Source: Nonomuraea polychroma
Lineage (GTDB): Bacteria; Actinomycetota; Actinomycetes; Streptosporangiales; Streptosporangiaceae
Reading direction: 5' to 3'
DNA length: 64,000 nucleotides
Assembly (NCBI RefSeq): GCF_004011505.1
Contig: NZ_SAUN01000001.1
Location: 2,976,001 to 3,040,000, forward strand
Shown: in pieces, positions 32,889 through 43,046 of the stretch
Numbering within the stretch: position 1 is the stretch's first letter
Layout: each line of letters begins with the position of its first letter
Notes under the pieces: generated by a model
The model's database searches: none
The model's input: only the letters and a program-made list of their open reading frames with translations
What the model was told of the DNA's origin: nothing
Made by a program: the position numbers and the translations under genes

Positions 32889-33899
32889 ATGGACATCAAC
32901 ATCGTGCTCGTAGTCATCGGCTTCTTGCTCTTCCTGCTCGCGGTCTCCGGAGTGAGGGTGGTCAACCAAGTCGAGCGCGGCATCGTGTTCCGCTTCGGCA
33001 GGGCACAGCCGCATATCCGGCAGCCGGGCCTGAGATTCCTCATCCCCGGCGTGGAACACATGAAGAAGGTCAACGTCCAGATCGTCACGATGCCCATTCC
33101 GACGCAGGAGGGCATCACGAGGGACAACGTCTCCGTACGGGTCGACGCGGTGGCCTACTTCAGGGTCCAAGACCCCATGCGAGCCGCCATCGAGGTGCAG
33201 AACTACCTGTTCGCCGTCGAGCAGGTGGCGCAGACCTCGTTGCGGTCCATCATCGGCAAGAGCGAATTGGACGATCTGCTGACTAACCGGGAGGAACTGA
33301 ACAAGGGCCTCGCGCTGATGATCGACAGCCCCGCGCTCGGCTGGGGCATTCACATCGATCGGGTGGAGATCAAGGACGTCCAGCTGCCCGAGGCCATGAA
33401 ACGCTCCATCGCCCGGCAGGCCGAAGCCGAACGGGAGCGACGGTCCAGGGTGATCGTCGCGGACGGCGAGCTGCGGGCCGCGCACAAGCTGGCCGACGCC
33501 TCGGGCATCATGTCGCAGACGCCCGGCGCGCTGCAGCTGCGGCTGCTGCAGACCGTGGTGGAGGTGGCCGCGGAGAAGAACTCCACCTTGATCATGCCGC
33601 TGCCGGTCGAGTTGCTGCGGTTCTTCGACCGGGCGGCGCAGGCCGGCACGCGGGAGCAGACCGCGGAGCCCGCCACGGCCGGCGCCGAACGGATCCAGCC
33701 CGACGGCGAGCAGCAGGTCCAGCCGCAGGGCGAGCAGCCTGCCCTCACGGAGCACCGTCTCGCCGAGGAGGAGCAGCCCGCCGTCACAGGGCTCGGCGCG
33801 GCCCAGGACGAGGCGGCGAGGCCCGCCCCGCTGACCGACGTAGGAGTGCCGGATCCCCGGAAGCCTCACCGCTCCGGCTCGGCGAAGCGCGCCGAGTAG
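32889..33899 (+). CDS. SPFH/band 7 protein (slipin-type)
   Basis: Membrane-anchored protein of 336 residues. One transmembrane helix (residues 4-24) is followed by the band 7 domain (about 25-190: RVVNQVERGIVFRFGR, then PGLRFLIPGVE) and a short coiled coil (ARQAEAERERRSRVI). The C-terminal 100 residues are low-complexity, Gln/Glu/Pro-rich and probably disordered. Slipins form ring-like membrane scaffolds. The usual NfeD partner protease gene is absent. It follows the STAS gene by 36 bases. Confidence 0.9.
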   Translation: MDINIVLVVIGFLLFLLAVSGVRVVNQVERGIVFRFGRAQPHIRQPGLRFLIPGVEHMKKVNVQIVTMPIPTQEGITRDNVSVRVDAVAYFRVQDPMRAAIEVQNYLFAVEQVAQTSLRSIIGKSELDDLLTNREELNKGLALMIDSPALGWGIHIDRVEIKDVQLPEAMKRSIARQAEAERERRSRVIVADGELRAAHKLADASGIMSQTPGALQLRLLQTVVEVAAEKNSTLIMPLPVELLRFFDRAAQAGTREQTAEPATAGAERIQPDGEQQVQPQGEQPALTEHRLAEEEQPAVTGLGAAQDEAARPAPLTDVGVPDPRKPHRSGSAKRAE

Positions 33900-34047
33900 A
33901 CCACGCGCCAGTGTCCGGCGGGATGGCCGTGGGGCCACCACGCCGACGGATATATACGTTTTTTTGACGCCCTGACCTGGTGAAACGGCCTTCCGCCCTG
34001 GATAGGGTGCGATGCGTCCTGCGCCATTTTGATGAAGGGTGACCGTT

Positions 34048-35958
34048 ATGGTGCTGGCAAAACAGCCAGCTGCCACGGAGGGAACGCTGCGTTCCTGGCT
34101 GCTCCAGGGATTGCAGACCGACCGTAAGCAGATCGAGCACGGTCCCCACGTCAAGCACCCATGGTGGCGGGTGATGTGCCTGACCGGTGTGGACTATTTC
34201 TCCACGCTGGGCTACCAGCCGGGGATCGCCGCGCTGGCCGCCGGGCTGCTCTCGCCGCTGGCCACGTTATTCCTGGTGGCGTTGACGCTGCTGGGCGCAC
34301 TCCCGGTCTACCGCCGGGTCGCGGCCGAGAGCCCGTACGGGCAGGGCTCGATCGCGATGCTGGAGAAGCTGGCCCCGCAGTGGTGGGGCAAGTTGTTCGT
34401 GCTGGCCCTGCTCGGGTTCGCGGCCACCGACTTCGTGATCACCATGACGTTGTCGGCGGCGGACGCGACCGCGCACATCCTGGAGAACCCGTTCGTGCCG
34501 GACTTCCTGGCCGGGCAGCGGGTGCTGGTGACGCTGGTGCTCCTGGCGGCGCTCGGCGGGGTGTTCCTGATGGGCTTCACCGAGGCCATCGGCATCGCCG
34601 TGCTGCTGGTGTTCGCCTACCTGGGGCTGAACGCGGTCGTGGTGGCGACCGCGATCGTCCACGTGCTGCAATCCCCGCAGGTCGTGGTGGACTGGCAGCG
34701 GGCGCTGAGCCTGGACTTCAGCAGCCCGCTGGCCATGATCGGGCTGTCGTTGCTGGTGATGCCGAAGCTGGCGCTGGGCATGTCCGGGTTCGAGACCGGA
34801 GTGGCGGTGATGCCGGTGGTCAAGGGCGACATCGCGGAGCGGATCAAGGGCACCCGGCGGCTGCTCACCACCGCGGCGCTGATCATGAGCGTTTTCCTGA
34901 TCTTCTCCAGCTTCGTCACCACCGTGCTCATTCCGCACCAGGAGTTCGAGGAGGGCGGCAAGGCCAACGGGCGGGCGCTGGCCTACCTGGCGCACAGCTA
35001 CCTGGGCGACTGGTTCGGCACCGTCTACGACGTCTCCACGATCGCGATCCTGTGGTTCGCCGGCGCGTCGGCGATGGCCGGGCTGATCAACCTGGTGCCG
35101 CGGTACCTGCCGCGCTACGGCATGGCGCCGGAGTGGACCGGCGCGGTGCGGCCGCTGGTGCTGGTGTTCTCGGCGATCGCGTTCGCCATCACGATCATGT
35201 TCGACGCCGACGTGGACGCCCAGGCCGGCGCGTACGCCACCGGCGTGCTGGTGCTCATGCTCTCGGCCGCGGTGGCCGTCACGCTGTCGGCCCGCAGGAA
35301 ACGCCAGCACAAGGCGGCCGCCGCCTACATGATGATCTCCGCGGTGCTGGCGTACACGCTGGTGGACAACGTGATCGAGCGGCCGGACGGCGTGAAGATC
35401 GCCTCGTTCTTCATCGCGGCCGTCATCGTCACCTCGCTGATCTCCCGCGCCACCCGTTCGACCGAGCTGCGGGTGACCGAGGTGCACCTGGACGCGCTGG
35501 CCGAGGAGTTCGTCAACGACGCGTGCGGCGAGGTGCACGTCATCGCCAACGAGCCGCACGTGCGCGACCAGGTGGAATACACCGACAAGCTGCGCGAGAC
35601 CTGGCTCAACCACCGGCTGCGCAGCTCCGAGCCGGTGTTGTTCGTGGAGGTGTCGGTGCCGGACGCCTCGGAGTTCGAGACCGAGCTGCACGTCAAGGGT
35701 GAGGAACGCTACGGCCACAAGATCCTCACCATCGAGAGCTCGGCCGTGCCCAACACGCTCGCCGCGCTCCTGCTCTACCTGCGTGACCGCACCGGCTCGG
35801 TGCCGCACATCTACTTCCATTGGACCGAGGGCAATCCGGTCGTGGCCATGCTGCGGTACCTGGTCTTCGGAGGCGGCGACGTACCGCCGCTGACCCGGGA
35901 GGTGCTCCGCCAGGCCGAGCCCGATCTGGAACGCCGCCCGCACGTCCACGTCGGCTGA
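34048..35958 (+). CDS. APC family permease with C-terminal cytosolic domain
   Basis: Membrane transporter of 636 residues. About twelve hydrophobic segments fill residues 40-470, then a soluble domain of about 160 residues ends the protein ([15 protein letters not shown], later [12 protein letters not shown]). The layout resembles APC permeases of the KimA kind, but the ion or amino acid carried cannot be told. ATG 34048 is preferred to GTG 34039 because AAGGG at 34035-34039 then has normal spacing. The 150-base leader has an AT-rich run with seven T near 33959; I found no recognisable riboswitch in it. Confidence 0.85.
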   Translation: MVLAKQPAATEGTLRSWLLQGLQTDRKQIEHGPHVKHPWWRVMCLTGVDYFSTLGYQPGIAALAAGLLSPLATLFLVALTLLGALPVYRRVAAESPYGQGSIAMLEKLAPQWWGKLFVLALLGFAATDFVITMTLSAADATAHILENPFVPDFLAGQRVLVTLVLLAALGGVFLMGFTEAIGIAVLLVFAYLGLNAVVVATAIVHVLQSPQVVVDWQRALSLDFSSPLAMIGLSLLVMPKLALGMSGFETGVAVMPVVKGDIAERIKGTRRLLTTAALIMSVFLIFSSFVTTVLIPHQEFEEGGKANGRALAYLAHSYLGDWFGTVYDVSTIAILWFAGASAMAGLINLVPRYLPRYGMAPEWTGAVRPLVLVFSAIAFAITIMFDADVDAQAGAYATGVLVLMLSAAVAVTLSARRKRQHKAAAAYMMISAVLAYTLVDNVIERPDGVKIASFFIAAVIVTSLISRATRSTELRVTEVHLDALAEEFVNDACGEVHVIANEPHVRDQVEYTDKLRETWLNHRLRSSEPVLFVEVSVPDASEFETELHVKGEERYGHKILTIESSAVPNTLAALLLYLRDRTGSVPHIYFHWTEGNPVVAMLRYLVFGGGDVPPLTREVLRQAEPDLERRPHVHVG

Positions 35959-36042
35959 GGAGTCATTAATGGTGCAAGTGTCCCGTTAGTGCGCTACTTT
36001 CTTAATGGGAGCATTGAGCCGTTAAGAGGAGTGGATCTCATC

Positions 36043-37104
<1,062 letters not shown>

Positions 37105-37149
37105 CGTTCGTGTAGGGGGTGAGAAGACGACCAGGAAAGAGGTACGACC

Positions 37150-37749
37150 ATGGGCAAGGTCATCGTCATCGAGCACCTGACTGTGGACGGCGTGATGCAG
37201 GCGCCCGGGCACCCCGACGAGGACCCGCGCGACGGCTTCACACACGGTGGCTGGGCGGCCAGGGCCCAGGACCCGGCCATGCAGGAGGCGATGGGCGCGC
37301 GCATGTCGAGCGCGTGGTCACTGCTGGCGGGCCGCACGACGTACGAGCGTTTCGCCGACTACTGGCCCCGGCAGGCGCCGAACCCGTTCACCGAGGCGCT
37401 CGACCGGGTCCGCAAGTACGTCGCGTCCACGACGCTGGCCGAGCCCCTGCCCTGGCAGAACTCCACGCTCCTCAAGGGCGACGCCGCCGACGCCGTGGCG
37501 GTGCTCAAAGAGGAGGTGGCGGAGAACCTGGTGGTGTTCGGCAGCGGGGTGCTGGTCAGGTCGCTGCTGGCGGCCGGCCTGGTCGACGAGCTCCTACTGC
37601 TGATCCACCCGCTGACGCTGGGTTCCGGGCGCCGGCTCTTCCCGGACTCCGGGACGGGCCTGGCCGCGTACGAGCTGGTGGACTCCGCGACGACGCGCAT
37701 CGGCGTGCTCATCGCCGCCTACCGGCCGGCGGAGGGTCACATGAGGTAG
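37150..37749 (+). CDS. Dihydrofolate-reductase-fold protein (RibD C-terminal-like)
   Basis: Soluble protein of 199 residues in the DHFR/RibD_C superfamily: MGKVIVIEHLTVDGVMQAPG at the N-terminus, the nucleotide-binding LLAGRTTYERF, and VVFGSGVLVRSLLAAGLVDE then the LTLGSGRRLFP end. These stand-alone proteins are common in actinomycetes and most have no known substrate. It follows the aldo/keto reductase by 45 bases and its last bases overlap the converging transporter gene by 13. Confidence 0.88.
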   Translation: MGKVIVIEHLTVDGVMQAPGHPDEDPRDGFTHGGWAARAQDPAMQEAMGARMSSAWSLLAGRTTYERFADYWPRQAPNPFTEALDRVRKYVASTTLAEPLPWQNSTLLKGDAADAVAVLKEEVAENLVVFGSGVLVRSLLAAGLVDELLLLIHPLTLGSGRRLFPDSGTGLAAYELVDSATTRIGVLIAAYRPAEGHMR

Positions 37750-39020
37750 CGGAACCACAGGTAGGGCGCGACCAGGGTGACGGTGACCGCCGTGACGATC
37801 AGGCCGTACTTGGTGAACTGCCAGAAGCTGATCGGGGTGCCGTTGCGGGCGGCGATGCCGAGCACCACGACGTTGGCCGCGGCGCCGACCGCGGTGGCGT
37901 TGCCGCCCAGGTCGGCGCCGAAGGCCAGCGCCCACCACAACACGTCGTGGCCGCCGTTCGCCTCGACGAGCCCTTCGACGATGGGGCTCATCGTGGCGAC
38001 GTACGGGATGTTGTCCACGATGGCCGACAACACGGCGGAGGCGCCGAGCAGCCCCATCGTGGCCAGCTCCAGCCGCCCGGCGGTCGCCGCGACCGCGGCC
38101 TCGGACAGCGCCCCTATGACGCCGGTCTCGACCAGGGCGCCGACCATGACGAACAGCCCGGCGAAGAACACCAGCGTCGGCCACTCCACCTCGGCGATGG
38201 CCCGCTCGGTGCGTACCTTCGTCACCGCCACCAGCAGGCCCGCCCCGAGCAGCGCCACCACCGACGGCTCGTAGTGCAGCACCGGGTGCAGCACGAACGC
38301 CGCCATCACCAGCGCCAGCACGGCGAGCGACTGCCACAGCAGGCGCCGGTCGGCGAGGGCCTCCTTCTCGTCCAGCGCCATGATCTCATCAGCCCGCTCG
38401 GGATCGTAGCGGAAGTGGCGGCCGAACATCAGCCAGCACAAGCCGACGAACACCGCCATCAGCACGACGACCAGCGGCGCCATGTGGATGAGGAAGTCGT
38501 TGAAGGTCAGCCCGGCGCGGCTGGCGATGATGATGTTCGGCGGGTCGCCGACCAGGGTGGCCGCGCCGCCGATGTTGGACGCCATCGCCTCGGCGATCAG
38601 GAACGGCACCGGGTTGATGGCCAGCCGCTCGCACACCAGGAACGTCACCGGCGCGATCAGCAGCACGGTCGTCACGTTGTCCAGCAGCGCCGACGCCCCG
38701 GCGGTGATGAGCACCAGCAGCACCATCAGCCGGAAAGGCCGCCCTCTGGCGCGCTTGGCGGCCCAGATCGCCAGGTACTCGAAGACGCCGGTCTCCTTGA
38801 GCACCCCGACGATGACCATCATGCCGAGCAGCAGGAAGATGACGTTCCAGTCGACGCCGGAATGCTCGGAGAAGAACGCCGCCTCCGCGCCGGTGGCGTG
38901 GATCAGCAGCATGATCCCCGCACCGCCCAGGGCGGCCGCGACCCGGTGGATCTTCTCGGTGGCGATCAGCGTGTACGCGGCCAGGAACACCGCCACGCTC
39001 ACCCAGGACAGGGCGCTCAC
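37737..39020 (-). CDS. ArsB/NhaD-superfamily ion transporter (SLC13-like)
   Basis: Membrane protein of 427 residues with about eleven hydrophobic segments and the family repeats NIGGAATLVGDPPNIIIASR and AFGADLGGNATAVGAAANVV. This places it with NhaD Na+/H+ antiporters, ArsB and SLC13 carriers. The GTG at 39020 has no ribosome site of its own; it overlaps the stop of a 14-codon upstream ORF, so translation is probably coupled. The shared leader element with the divergent NhaP-type gene supports an alkali-cation/proton antiporter rather than an arsenite pump; no ars genes are near. Confidence 0.85.
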   Translation of the reverse strand: MSALSWVSVAVFLAAYTLIATEKIHRVAAALGGAGIMLLIHATGAEAAFFSEHSGVDWNVIFLLLGMMVIVGVLKETGVFEYLAIWAAKRARGRPFRLMVLLVLITAGASALLDNVTTVLLIAPVTFLVCERLAINPVPFLIAEAMASNIGGAATLVGDPPNIIIASRAGLTFNDFLIHMAPLVVVLMAVFVGLCWLMFGRHFRYDPERADEIMALDEKEALADRRLLWQSLAVLALVMAAFVLHPVLHYEPSVVALLGAGLLVAVTKVRTERAIAEVEWPTLVFFAGLFVMVGALVETGVIGALSEAAVAATAGRLELATMGLLGASAVLSAIVDNIPYVATMSPIVEGLVEANGGHDVLWWALAFGADLGGNATAVGAAANVVVLGIAARNGTPISFWQFTKYGLIVTAVTVTLVAPYLWFRYLM

Positions 39021-39061
39021 AGCGTGATCATCATCGGGAAGCCGTCGATCAGGATGTGCAC
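39017..39061 (-). CDS. 14-residue upstream leader peptide
   Basis: GTG 39061 opens MHILIDGFPMMITL, ending in a TGA that overlaps the transporter's GTG by four bases. AAAGGA lies seven bases upstream, a proper ribosome site, while the transporter start has none. The peptide is mostly hydrophobic and lacks runs of one amino acid that would suggest attenuation. Its role is probably to carry ribosomes onto the transporter frame under control of the leader RNA. Confidence 0.65.
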   Translation of the reverse strand: MHILIDGFPMMITL

Positions 39062-39124
39062 AAAAATGTCCTTTCCGGTCAAACGGGACAAAGAATCGCC
39101 GACCAGACTTCCCGGCACACCTGT
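39059..39124 (-). ncRNA. Candidate cis-regulatory leader RNA of the ArsB/NhaD-type gene
   Basis: The predicted 5' leader begins just after an extended -10 (TGATACGTT) and contains GCCGGGAAGTCTGGTCGGC (39116-39098 on this strand). Its TCTGGTC can pair with GACCGGA directly before the AAAGGA ribosome site, and its CGGGA can pair with a downstream TCCCG. The same 19-mer is in the divergent antiporter leader. This looks like a switchable translational control element. Confidence 0.6.
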
Positions 39125-39189
39125 CACCAACGTATCAAGGTCCGTCAATGAAGCGTCAATACGCCGGCGGCGCGGCTGCTGTTAGGGTG

Positions 39190-39251
39190 GGCGCGGTGCG
39201 CCGGGAAGTCTGGTCGGCAAGGTCCGCGCGATTTCCCGACTGGAGGCGTAC
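39190..39251 (+). ncRNA. Candidate cis-regulatory leader RNA of the NhaP-type gene
   Basis: Behind an extended -10 (TGTTAGGGT, from 39179) the leader carries the same GCCGGGAAGTCTGGTCGGC (39200-39218), preceded like the other by GGTGyG. TCTGGTC can pair, with two G-U pairs, to GACTGGA, which overlaps the GGAGG ribosome site; CGGGAA can pair with TTCCCG just upstream of it. The position of the pairing is kept while the pairing bases differ between the two leaders (GACCGGA versus GACTGGA). Confidence 0.6.
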
Positions 39252-40469
39252 ATGGGCACGTTACTGACGGCGTTCGCCGGCGTGCTGCTGCTGGCCGTGC
39301 TGCTGTCGAGCCTGGCCCACCGCACCATCCTGTCCACGGCCGCGCTGTTCCTGGTGGCCGGCTTCGTGCTGGGCGACGGCGTGCTGGGCGTGGTGTCGCT
39401 GCGGCCTGGCGACGCGCTGGTGTCGACGCTGGCCGAGCTGGCGCTGTTCACCGTGCTGTTCACCGACGGCATGCGGGTGGGCTGGGCCGAGCTGCGCAGC
39501 GCCTGGCGGCTGCCGGGGAGGGCGCTGGGCTGGGGGCTGCCGCTCACCCTGGGCATCACCGCCGTCGGCGCGCACTACCTGCTCGGCCTGGGCTGGATCG
39601 AGTCGCTGCTGATCGGCGCGATCCTGGCGCCCACCGACCCGGTCTTCGCCGCCGCCCTGGTCGGCAACGAGAAGGTGCCGCCCCGGCTGCGGCAGCTGCT
39701 CAACGTCGAGTCGGGCGTCAACGACGGGCTCGCGCTGCCGTTCGTGATCCTCTTCCTGGCCATCGCCTCCGGGTCGGACGACCTGCACCTCGGCGACCTG
39801 GGGCTGGAGCTCGGCCTCGGCATCCTCATCGGGGTCGCCATCCCGTGGGCGGCGATCAAGCTGGAGCAGACCCGCTGGTTCTCCGCCTCCACCCCGTACG
39901 AGCCGCTCAACGCCCTGGCCATCGGCCTGCTCGTGCTCGCGGTCGGCAAGGCCACGCACGGCAACCTGTTCCTGGCCGCGTTCTCGGCGGGGATCACCGT
40001 GGCCACCTTCGGACCGCGGCAGCGCGAGTCGTTCGAGCACTTCGGCGAGCTCATCGCCGAGGTGTTCAAGCTGGCCGCGCTGCTGGTGTTCGGCGCGCTC
40101 ATCACCCCGGCGTTGCTCGGCTCGGTCGGCTGGCAGGGCTGGCTGTTCGCGGTGCTCGCCCTGGTGCTGGCCCGCCCGATCGCCATCTGGCTGTCCTTCC
40201 TGCGCTCGGGGCTGTCCGTGCGCGAGCAGGCGGCGGTGGCGTGGTTCGGGCCCAAGGGCTTCGCCTCGGTGGTGTACGGGCTGCTGGTGCTCGCTTCCGG
40301 GATCGCGACGGCAGAGCAGGTGTTCCAGATCGTCGCGGTGACCATCGTGCTGTCGATCCTGCTGCACTCCTCCACCGACATCGTGGTGGCCCGCGGCTTC
40401 GACGACGAACGCGAGATCCCCGTCTGGTACGGCGTCGCCCGGCGGCTGCGGGAGCGCGGAAAGCCGTGA
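39252..40469 (+). CDS. Cation/proton antiporter, NhaP/CPA1 type
   Basis: Membrane antiporter of 405 residues with about twelve hydrophobic segments. Signature motifs of CPA1 exchangers are LIGAILAPTDPVFAAAL near residue 120 and NVESGVNDGLALPFVIL near 155, the latter with the Asn-Asp ion-binding pair. It lacks the long C-terminal tail of some relatives. It would exchange Na+ or K+ for protons at the plasma membrane. The ATG has GGAGG eight bases upstream, inside the putative RNA switch. Confidence 0.92.
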   Translation: MGTLLTAFAGVLLLAVLLSSLAHRTILSTAALFLVAGFVLGDGVLGVVSLRPGDALVSTLAELALFTVLFTDGMRVGWAELRSAWRLPGRALGWGLPLTLGITAVGAHYLLGLGWIESLLIGAILAPTDPVFAAALVGNEKVPPRLRQLLNVESGVNDGLALPFVILFLAIASGSDDLHLGDLGLELGLGILIGVAIPWAAIKLEQTRWFSASTPYEPLNALAIGLLVLAVGKATHGNLFLAAFSAGITVATFGPRQRESFEHFGELIAEVFKLAALLVFGALITPALLGSVGWQGWLFAVLALVLARPIAIWLSFLRSGLSVREQAAVAWFGPKGFASVVYGLLVLASGIATAEQVFQIVAVTIVLSILLHSSTDIVVARGFDDEREIPVWYGVARRLRERGKP

Positions 40470-40481
40470 CATCATGACGCG

Positions 40482-41045
40482 ATGAGATTCGGGGTTCGCC
40501 AGTTCGAGCTGGCCCTGATGCATCGGATGCGTGACCTGGACGCCGCGCGGGTCGAGGACGCGCTCCAGCGCATGGGCGCCACCCGGGCCGAGCTGCGTGC
40601 CGCGCACACGCAATGGACGGCGATGGGCCACTCGGCCAGGGCGCCGAAAGGCCGGGCGCTGTTCCGGATGGCGCTCGGACCGCCGGCGGACGAGGGTGTG
40701 CACCAGGCCGGCAGCCTGACGTGCGACGTCGCCCGCTGGCGGTTGCCCTCCTGGCCTGACCTGCGGTTCGAGGTGCTGCTCGGCCCGGGAGGCGAGGTGT
40801 GGAACCAGTGGTTCGTACGCCCGGGCCACGCCAAGGCGTTGTCGTTCGCCGACCTGGTCCCCTGGAGTTGCGTCGTCGCCGACGTCGGCGACGCGTTCCC
40901 CGGCGCGTCCCACCTCGAGGGCTCGGCCCCGCACCACTGGACGGTCGGCTTCACCCACGAGGGCACGCGCTACCACGCCCGCTTCGTCTACGGCCTCTAC
41001 CAGCGCCTCGACCGCGGGGACGACGAGTCCCCGGCCCGCAGTTGA
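40482..41045 (+). CDS. Hypothetical protein
   Basis: Soluble protein of 187 residues starting 12 bases after the antiporter, so probably cotranscribed. There is no signal peptide or transmembrane helix. The N-terminal third is helical (FELALMHRMRDLDAARVEDALQ) and the rest is rich in Trp, His and Phe (VWNQWFVRPGH, HHWTVGFTHEG), suggesting a beta-rich fold. I do not recognise the family. Confidence 0.75.
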   Translation: MRFGVRQFELALMHRMRDLDAARVEDALQRMGATRAELRAAHTQWTAMGHSARAPKGRALFRMALGPPADEGVHQAGSLTCDVARWRLPSWPDLRFEVLLGPGGEVWNQWFVRPGHAKALSFADLVPWSCVVADVGDAFPGASHLEGSAPHHWTVGFTHEGTRYHARFVYGLYQRLDRGDDESPARS

Positions 41046-41214
41046 CGAGGGTGCCGGTGACGGCGAACGCACGGCTTGATTCCTGATCCCGTGAAAACGC
41101 TGCTCCACGCCGCCCACGCGCCACTCAGCACAAATCTGCCGTGACGGCATCGCGTGTGGGGTGTGAGCAGCGTCGGGAGGCGAGCCGCCGGTGGATGGAC
41201 CATCGGCTACAAGG

Positions 41215-42450
41215 TCAGCGCAGCTTTCGGAAGGTCTCCCGGACGTCGTTGGTGAAGGCTTGGGGGTTCTCGTAGTGGACGAAGTGGCCGCCCTTCATGT
41301 GGGCGTTGACGTTGATCACGTTGAAGGAGCTGCGCGTGGGGCCGTTCTCGAAGGCGGCGATACGCTCTTCGACGGTGTTGACGCCGGGCGGGTAGGCGTC
41401 GCCGAGGAGGAAGGTGAAGCCGGCCGGCGGCTCGACGACGGGCCGGCGGTTGTGGGAGGGCACCCACGGGTAGCGCACCGCGTTGCGGTACATGCGGATG
41501 GAGGAGCCGATGGCCTGGTTCACCCAGAAGGCGGTGGCCTCGGTGAGGATGAAGTCGCGGGGGAAGTTCTCGTCGAAGTCACCCCTCTTGTCGCTCCACT
41601 TCTTCCACCTCCGCAGGAGCCAGGCGAGCATGCCGATGGGGGAGTCGTTCAGGCCGTGGGTGAGGGTCGATGCGTCGAGCATGTGGACCGCGACGTGGGA
41701 GACGTAGGTGCTGATGAGGTTCTCCAGGCCCGCCCGCAGCTCCGGTGTGGCGTCCTCGGGAATCTTGGCGCCGTCGGTCAGGTCCCAGAACCGCTCGTTC
41801 GCGAACTGGCCCGGAGGCATATCGTGACCGTAGTGCAGGCCGATGATGCTGTCGGCGTACTTGTGGCCGAGCGCGCTGGTGACGAGGGCGCCGTAGTCGG
41901 AGCCGGCCGCGGCGTACTTCTCGTAGCCCAGCACTTCGGTCATGAGCTTGTGAATGATGTCGGCGATCTTCCAGTAGTTCAGGTCGCCCCTGCCGACGGG
42001 GGTGGACCAGGCGAATCCCGGCAGGTCGGGGATGATGACGTCGAAGGAGTCGGCCGGGTCGCCGCCGTGGGCGGCGGGGTCGGTCAGCGGGCCGATGAGC
42101 GGGAGGCTGAACCCGCTGGACCACGGCCAGCCGGAATGAATGGCGAGCGGGACCGGGTTCGGGCCCTTACCGCGCACGTAGTAGAAGTGCACGGGCGTGC
42201 CGTCGATCTCGACCCTGTACTGGTCGTAGGTGTTCAGCCGCTTCTCCTGCGCACGCCAGTCGAAGCCGTCCGCCCAGTACTCCACGAGCGGCTTGAGATA
42301 GGCGGTGCTGATCCCGTAGTACTCCTCCTCGTTGTCCAGGTCGTCGAAGAAGCGGGTCTTCTTCAGACGGTCCTTGAGGTCGTCCAGGGCCTCCTGGGGG
42401 ACATCGATCTTGTACGGTTCCAGCGCGCTGGGCTTGTTGTTGTTGCTCAC
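41215..42450 (-). CDS. Epoxide hydrolase (EHN-domain family)
   Basis: Hydrolase of 411 residues. The N-terminal epoxide hydrolase domain (EPYKIDVPQEALDDLKDRLK, residues 10-110) precedes an alpha/beta hydrolase core with IHSGWPWSSGF as oxyanion region and the Asp nucleophile in AAGSDYGA near residue 190. The His is probably in KGGHFVHYE near the end. It is expected to open epoxides to diols, as in juvenile-hormone-type and bacterial limonene or styrene oxide relatives. GTG 42450 lacks a good ribosome site. It follows the NTF2-like gene by 137 bases on the same strand. Confidence 0.88.
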   Translation of the reverse strand: MSNNNKPSALEPYKIDVPQEALDDLKDRLKKTRFFDDLDNEEEYYGISTAYLKPLVEYWADGFDWRAQEKRLNTYDQYRVEIDGTPVHFYYVRGKGPNPVPLAIHSGWPWSSGFSLPLIGPLTDPAAHGGDPADSFDVIIPDLPGFAWSTPVGRGDLNYWKIADIIHKLMTEVLGYEKYAAAGSDYGALVTSALGHKYADSIIGLHYGHDMPPGQFANERFWDLTDGAKIPEDATPELRAGLENLISTYVSHVAVHMLDASTLTHGLNDSPIGMLAWLLRRWKKWSDKRGDFDENFPRDFILTEATAFWVNQAIGSSIRMYRNAVRYPWVPSHNRRPVVEPPAGFTFLLGDAYPPGVNTVEERIAAFENGPTRSSFNVINVNAHMKGGHFVHYENPQAFTNDVRETFRKLR

Positions 42451-42587
42451 GGCAAGGCTGCTTTCGCGTAGTGGTGAAAGAGAAGTTGCTGCCCGGCAGG
42501 CGGGTGCCGCCGCGTGCCGGTGTTCTGATCCCGCCGTGGTCGGGTGTGACCGGCGGCCGGGGGAGGTGCGAGGGGCCGCAGGTAGCG

Positions 42588-43046
42588 TCAGTTGGTGAAG
42601 TCCAGGCGGACCCGGGTCTGCTTGAGCTCGGCGATGTACCAGGAACCGTTCGTCTTGACGAATCGCGCGTGGTAGTGGCCGAAGCCGTGCATGCCCCTGA
42701 AAGGGATGTCCTCGGACACGGCGGCGTCCTCGGGCCGGGTGATGATGTCCTCCATCGCCCATACGCCATGGGCGGCGGTCGCCGAGTCGACGTCGATCTC
42801 GTCGGAGAACAGGTGGTGGACCAGGGTGACACCGGGGCCGCCGCCGGCGCCGACCGTGGCGGCGATCCCTTCCCGGCCCTCCATGTGCAACCAAACCGAT
42901 CCGTCCGGCTTGTGCGGGGTGAACGTGCCGTCCGGCGTGAACAGATTCGCCAGGTCCTGCCACCGCTGATGATCCGCGTAACGGACGTAGCGAGCCATCA
43001 GACGACGAAGATCCTCGGTAATGCTCAGACGCTCAATGGCATCCAT
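42588..43046 (-). CDS. NTF2-like (SnoaL) protein
   Basis: Protein of 152 residues in the cone-shaped NTF2/SnoaL fold: LRRLMARYVRYADHQRWQDL helix, then LFTPDGTF, the VHHLFSDEIDVDS strand and HYHARFVKTNGSWYI. Relatives are small hydratases, isomerases or limonene-epoxide-hydrolase-like enzymes, and many have no assigned reaction. Next to an epoxide hydrolase, a role in the same oxidised-substrate pathway is possible. Confidence 0.85.
   Translation of the reverse strand: MDAIERLSITEDLRRLMARYVRYADHQRWQDLANLFTPDGTFTPHKPDGSVWLHMEGREGIAATVGAGGGPGVTLVHHLFSDEIDVDSATAAHGVWAMEDIITRPEDAAVSEDIPFRGMHGFGHYHARFVKTNGSWYIAELKQTRVRLDFTN

Noticed and set aside
33900-34047. Possible c-di-AMP or other riboswitch before the APC permease
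   Set aside because: The leader is short and shows only a 5-bp hairpin and a T-run; none of the conserved words of known classes is visible.
34267-35949. Minus-strand open frame opposite the APC permease
   Set aside because: His/Gln/Arg-rich antisense shadow of a membrane protein, with no domain or ribosome site.
36000-36042. Longer start of the aldo/keto reductase at 35989
   Set aside because: The extra 18 residues do not resemble the family, and the ATG at 36043 begins the canonical N-terminus.
41097-41173. Inverted words ACGCTGCTC and GAGCAGCGT in the gap before the epoxide hydrolase stop
   Set aside because: The arms are nine bases but almost 60 bases apart with no other structure; chance is likely in GC-rich DNA.
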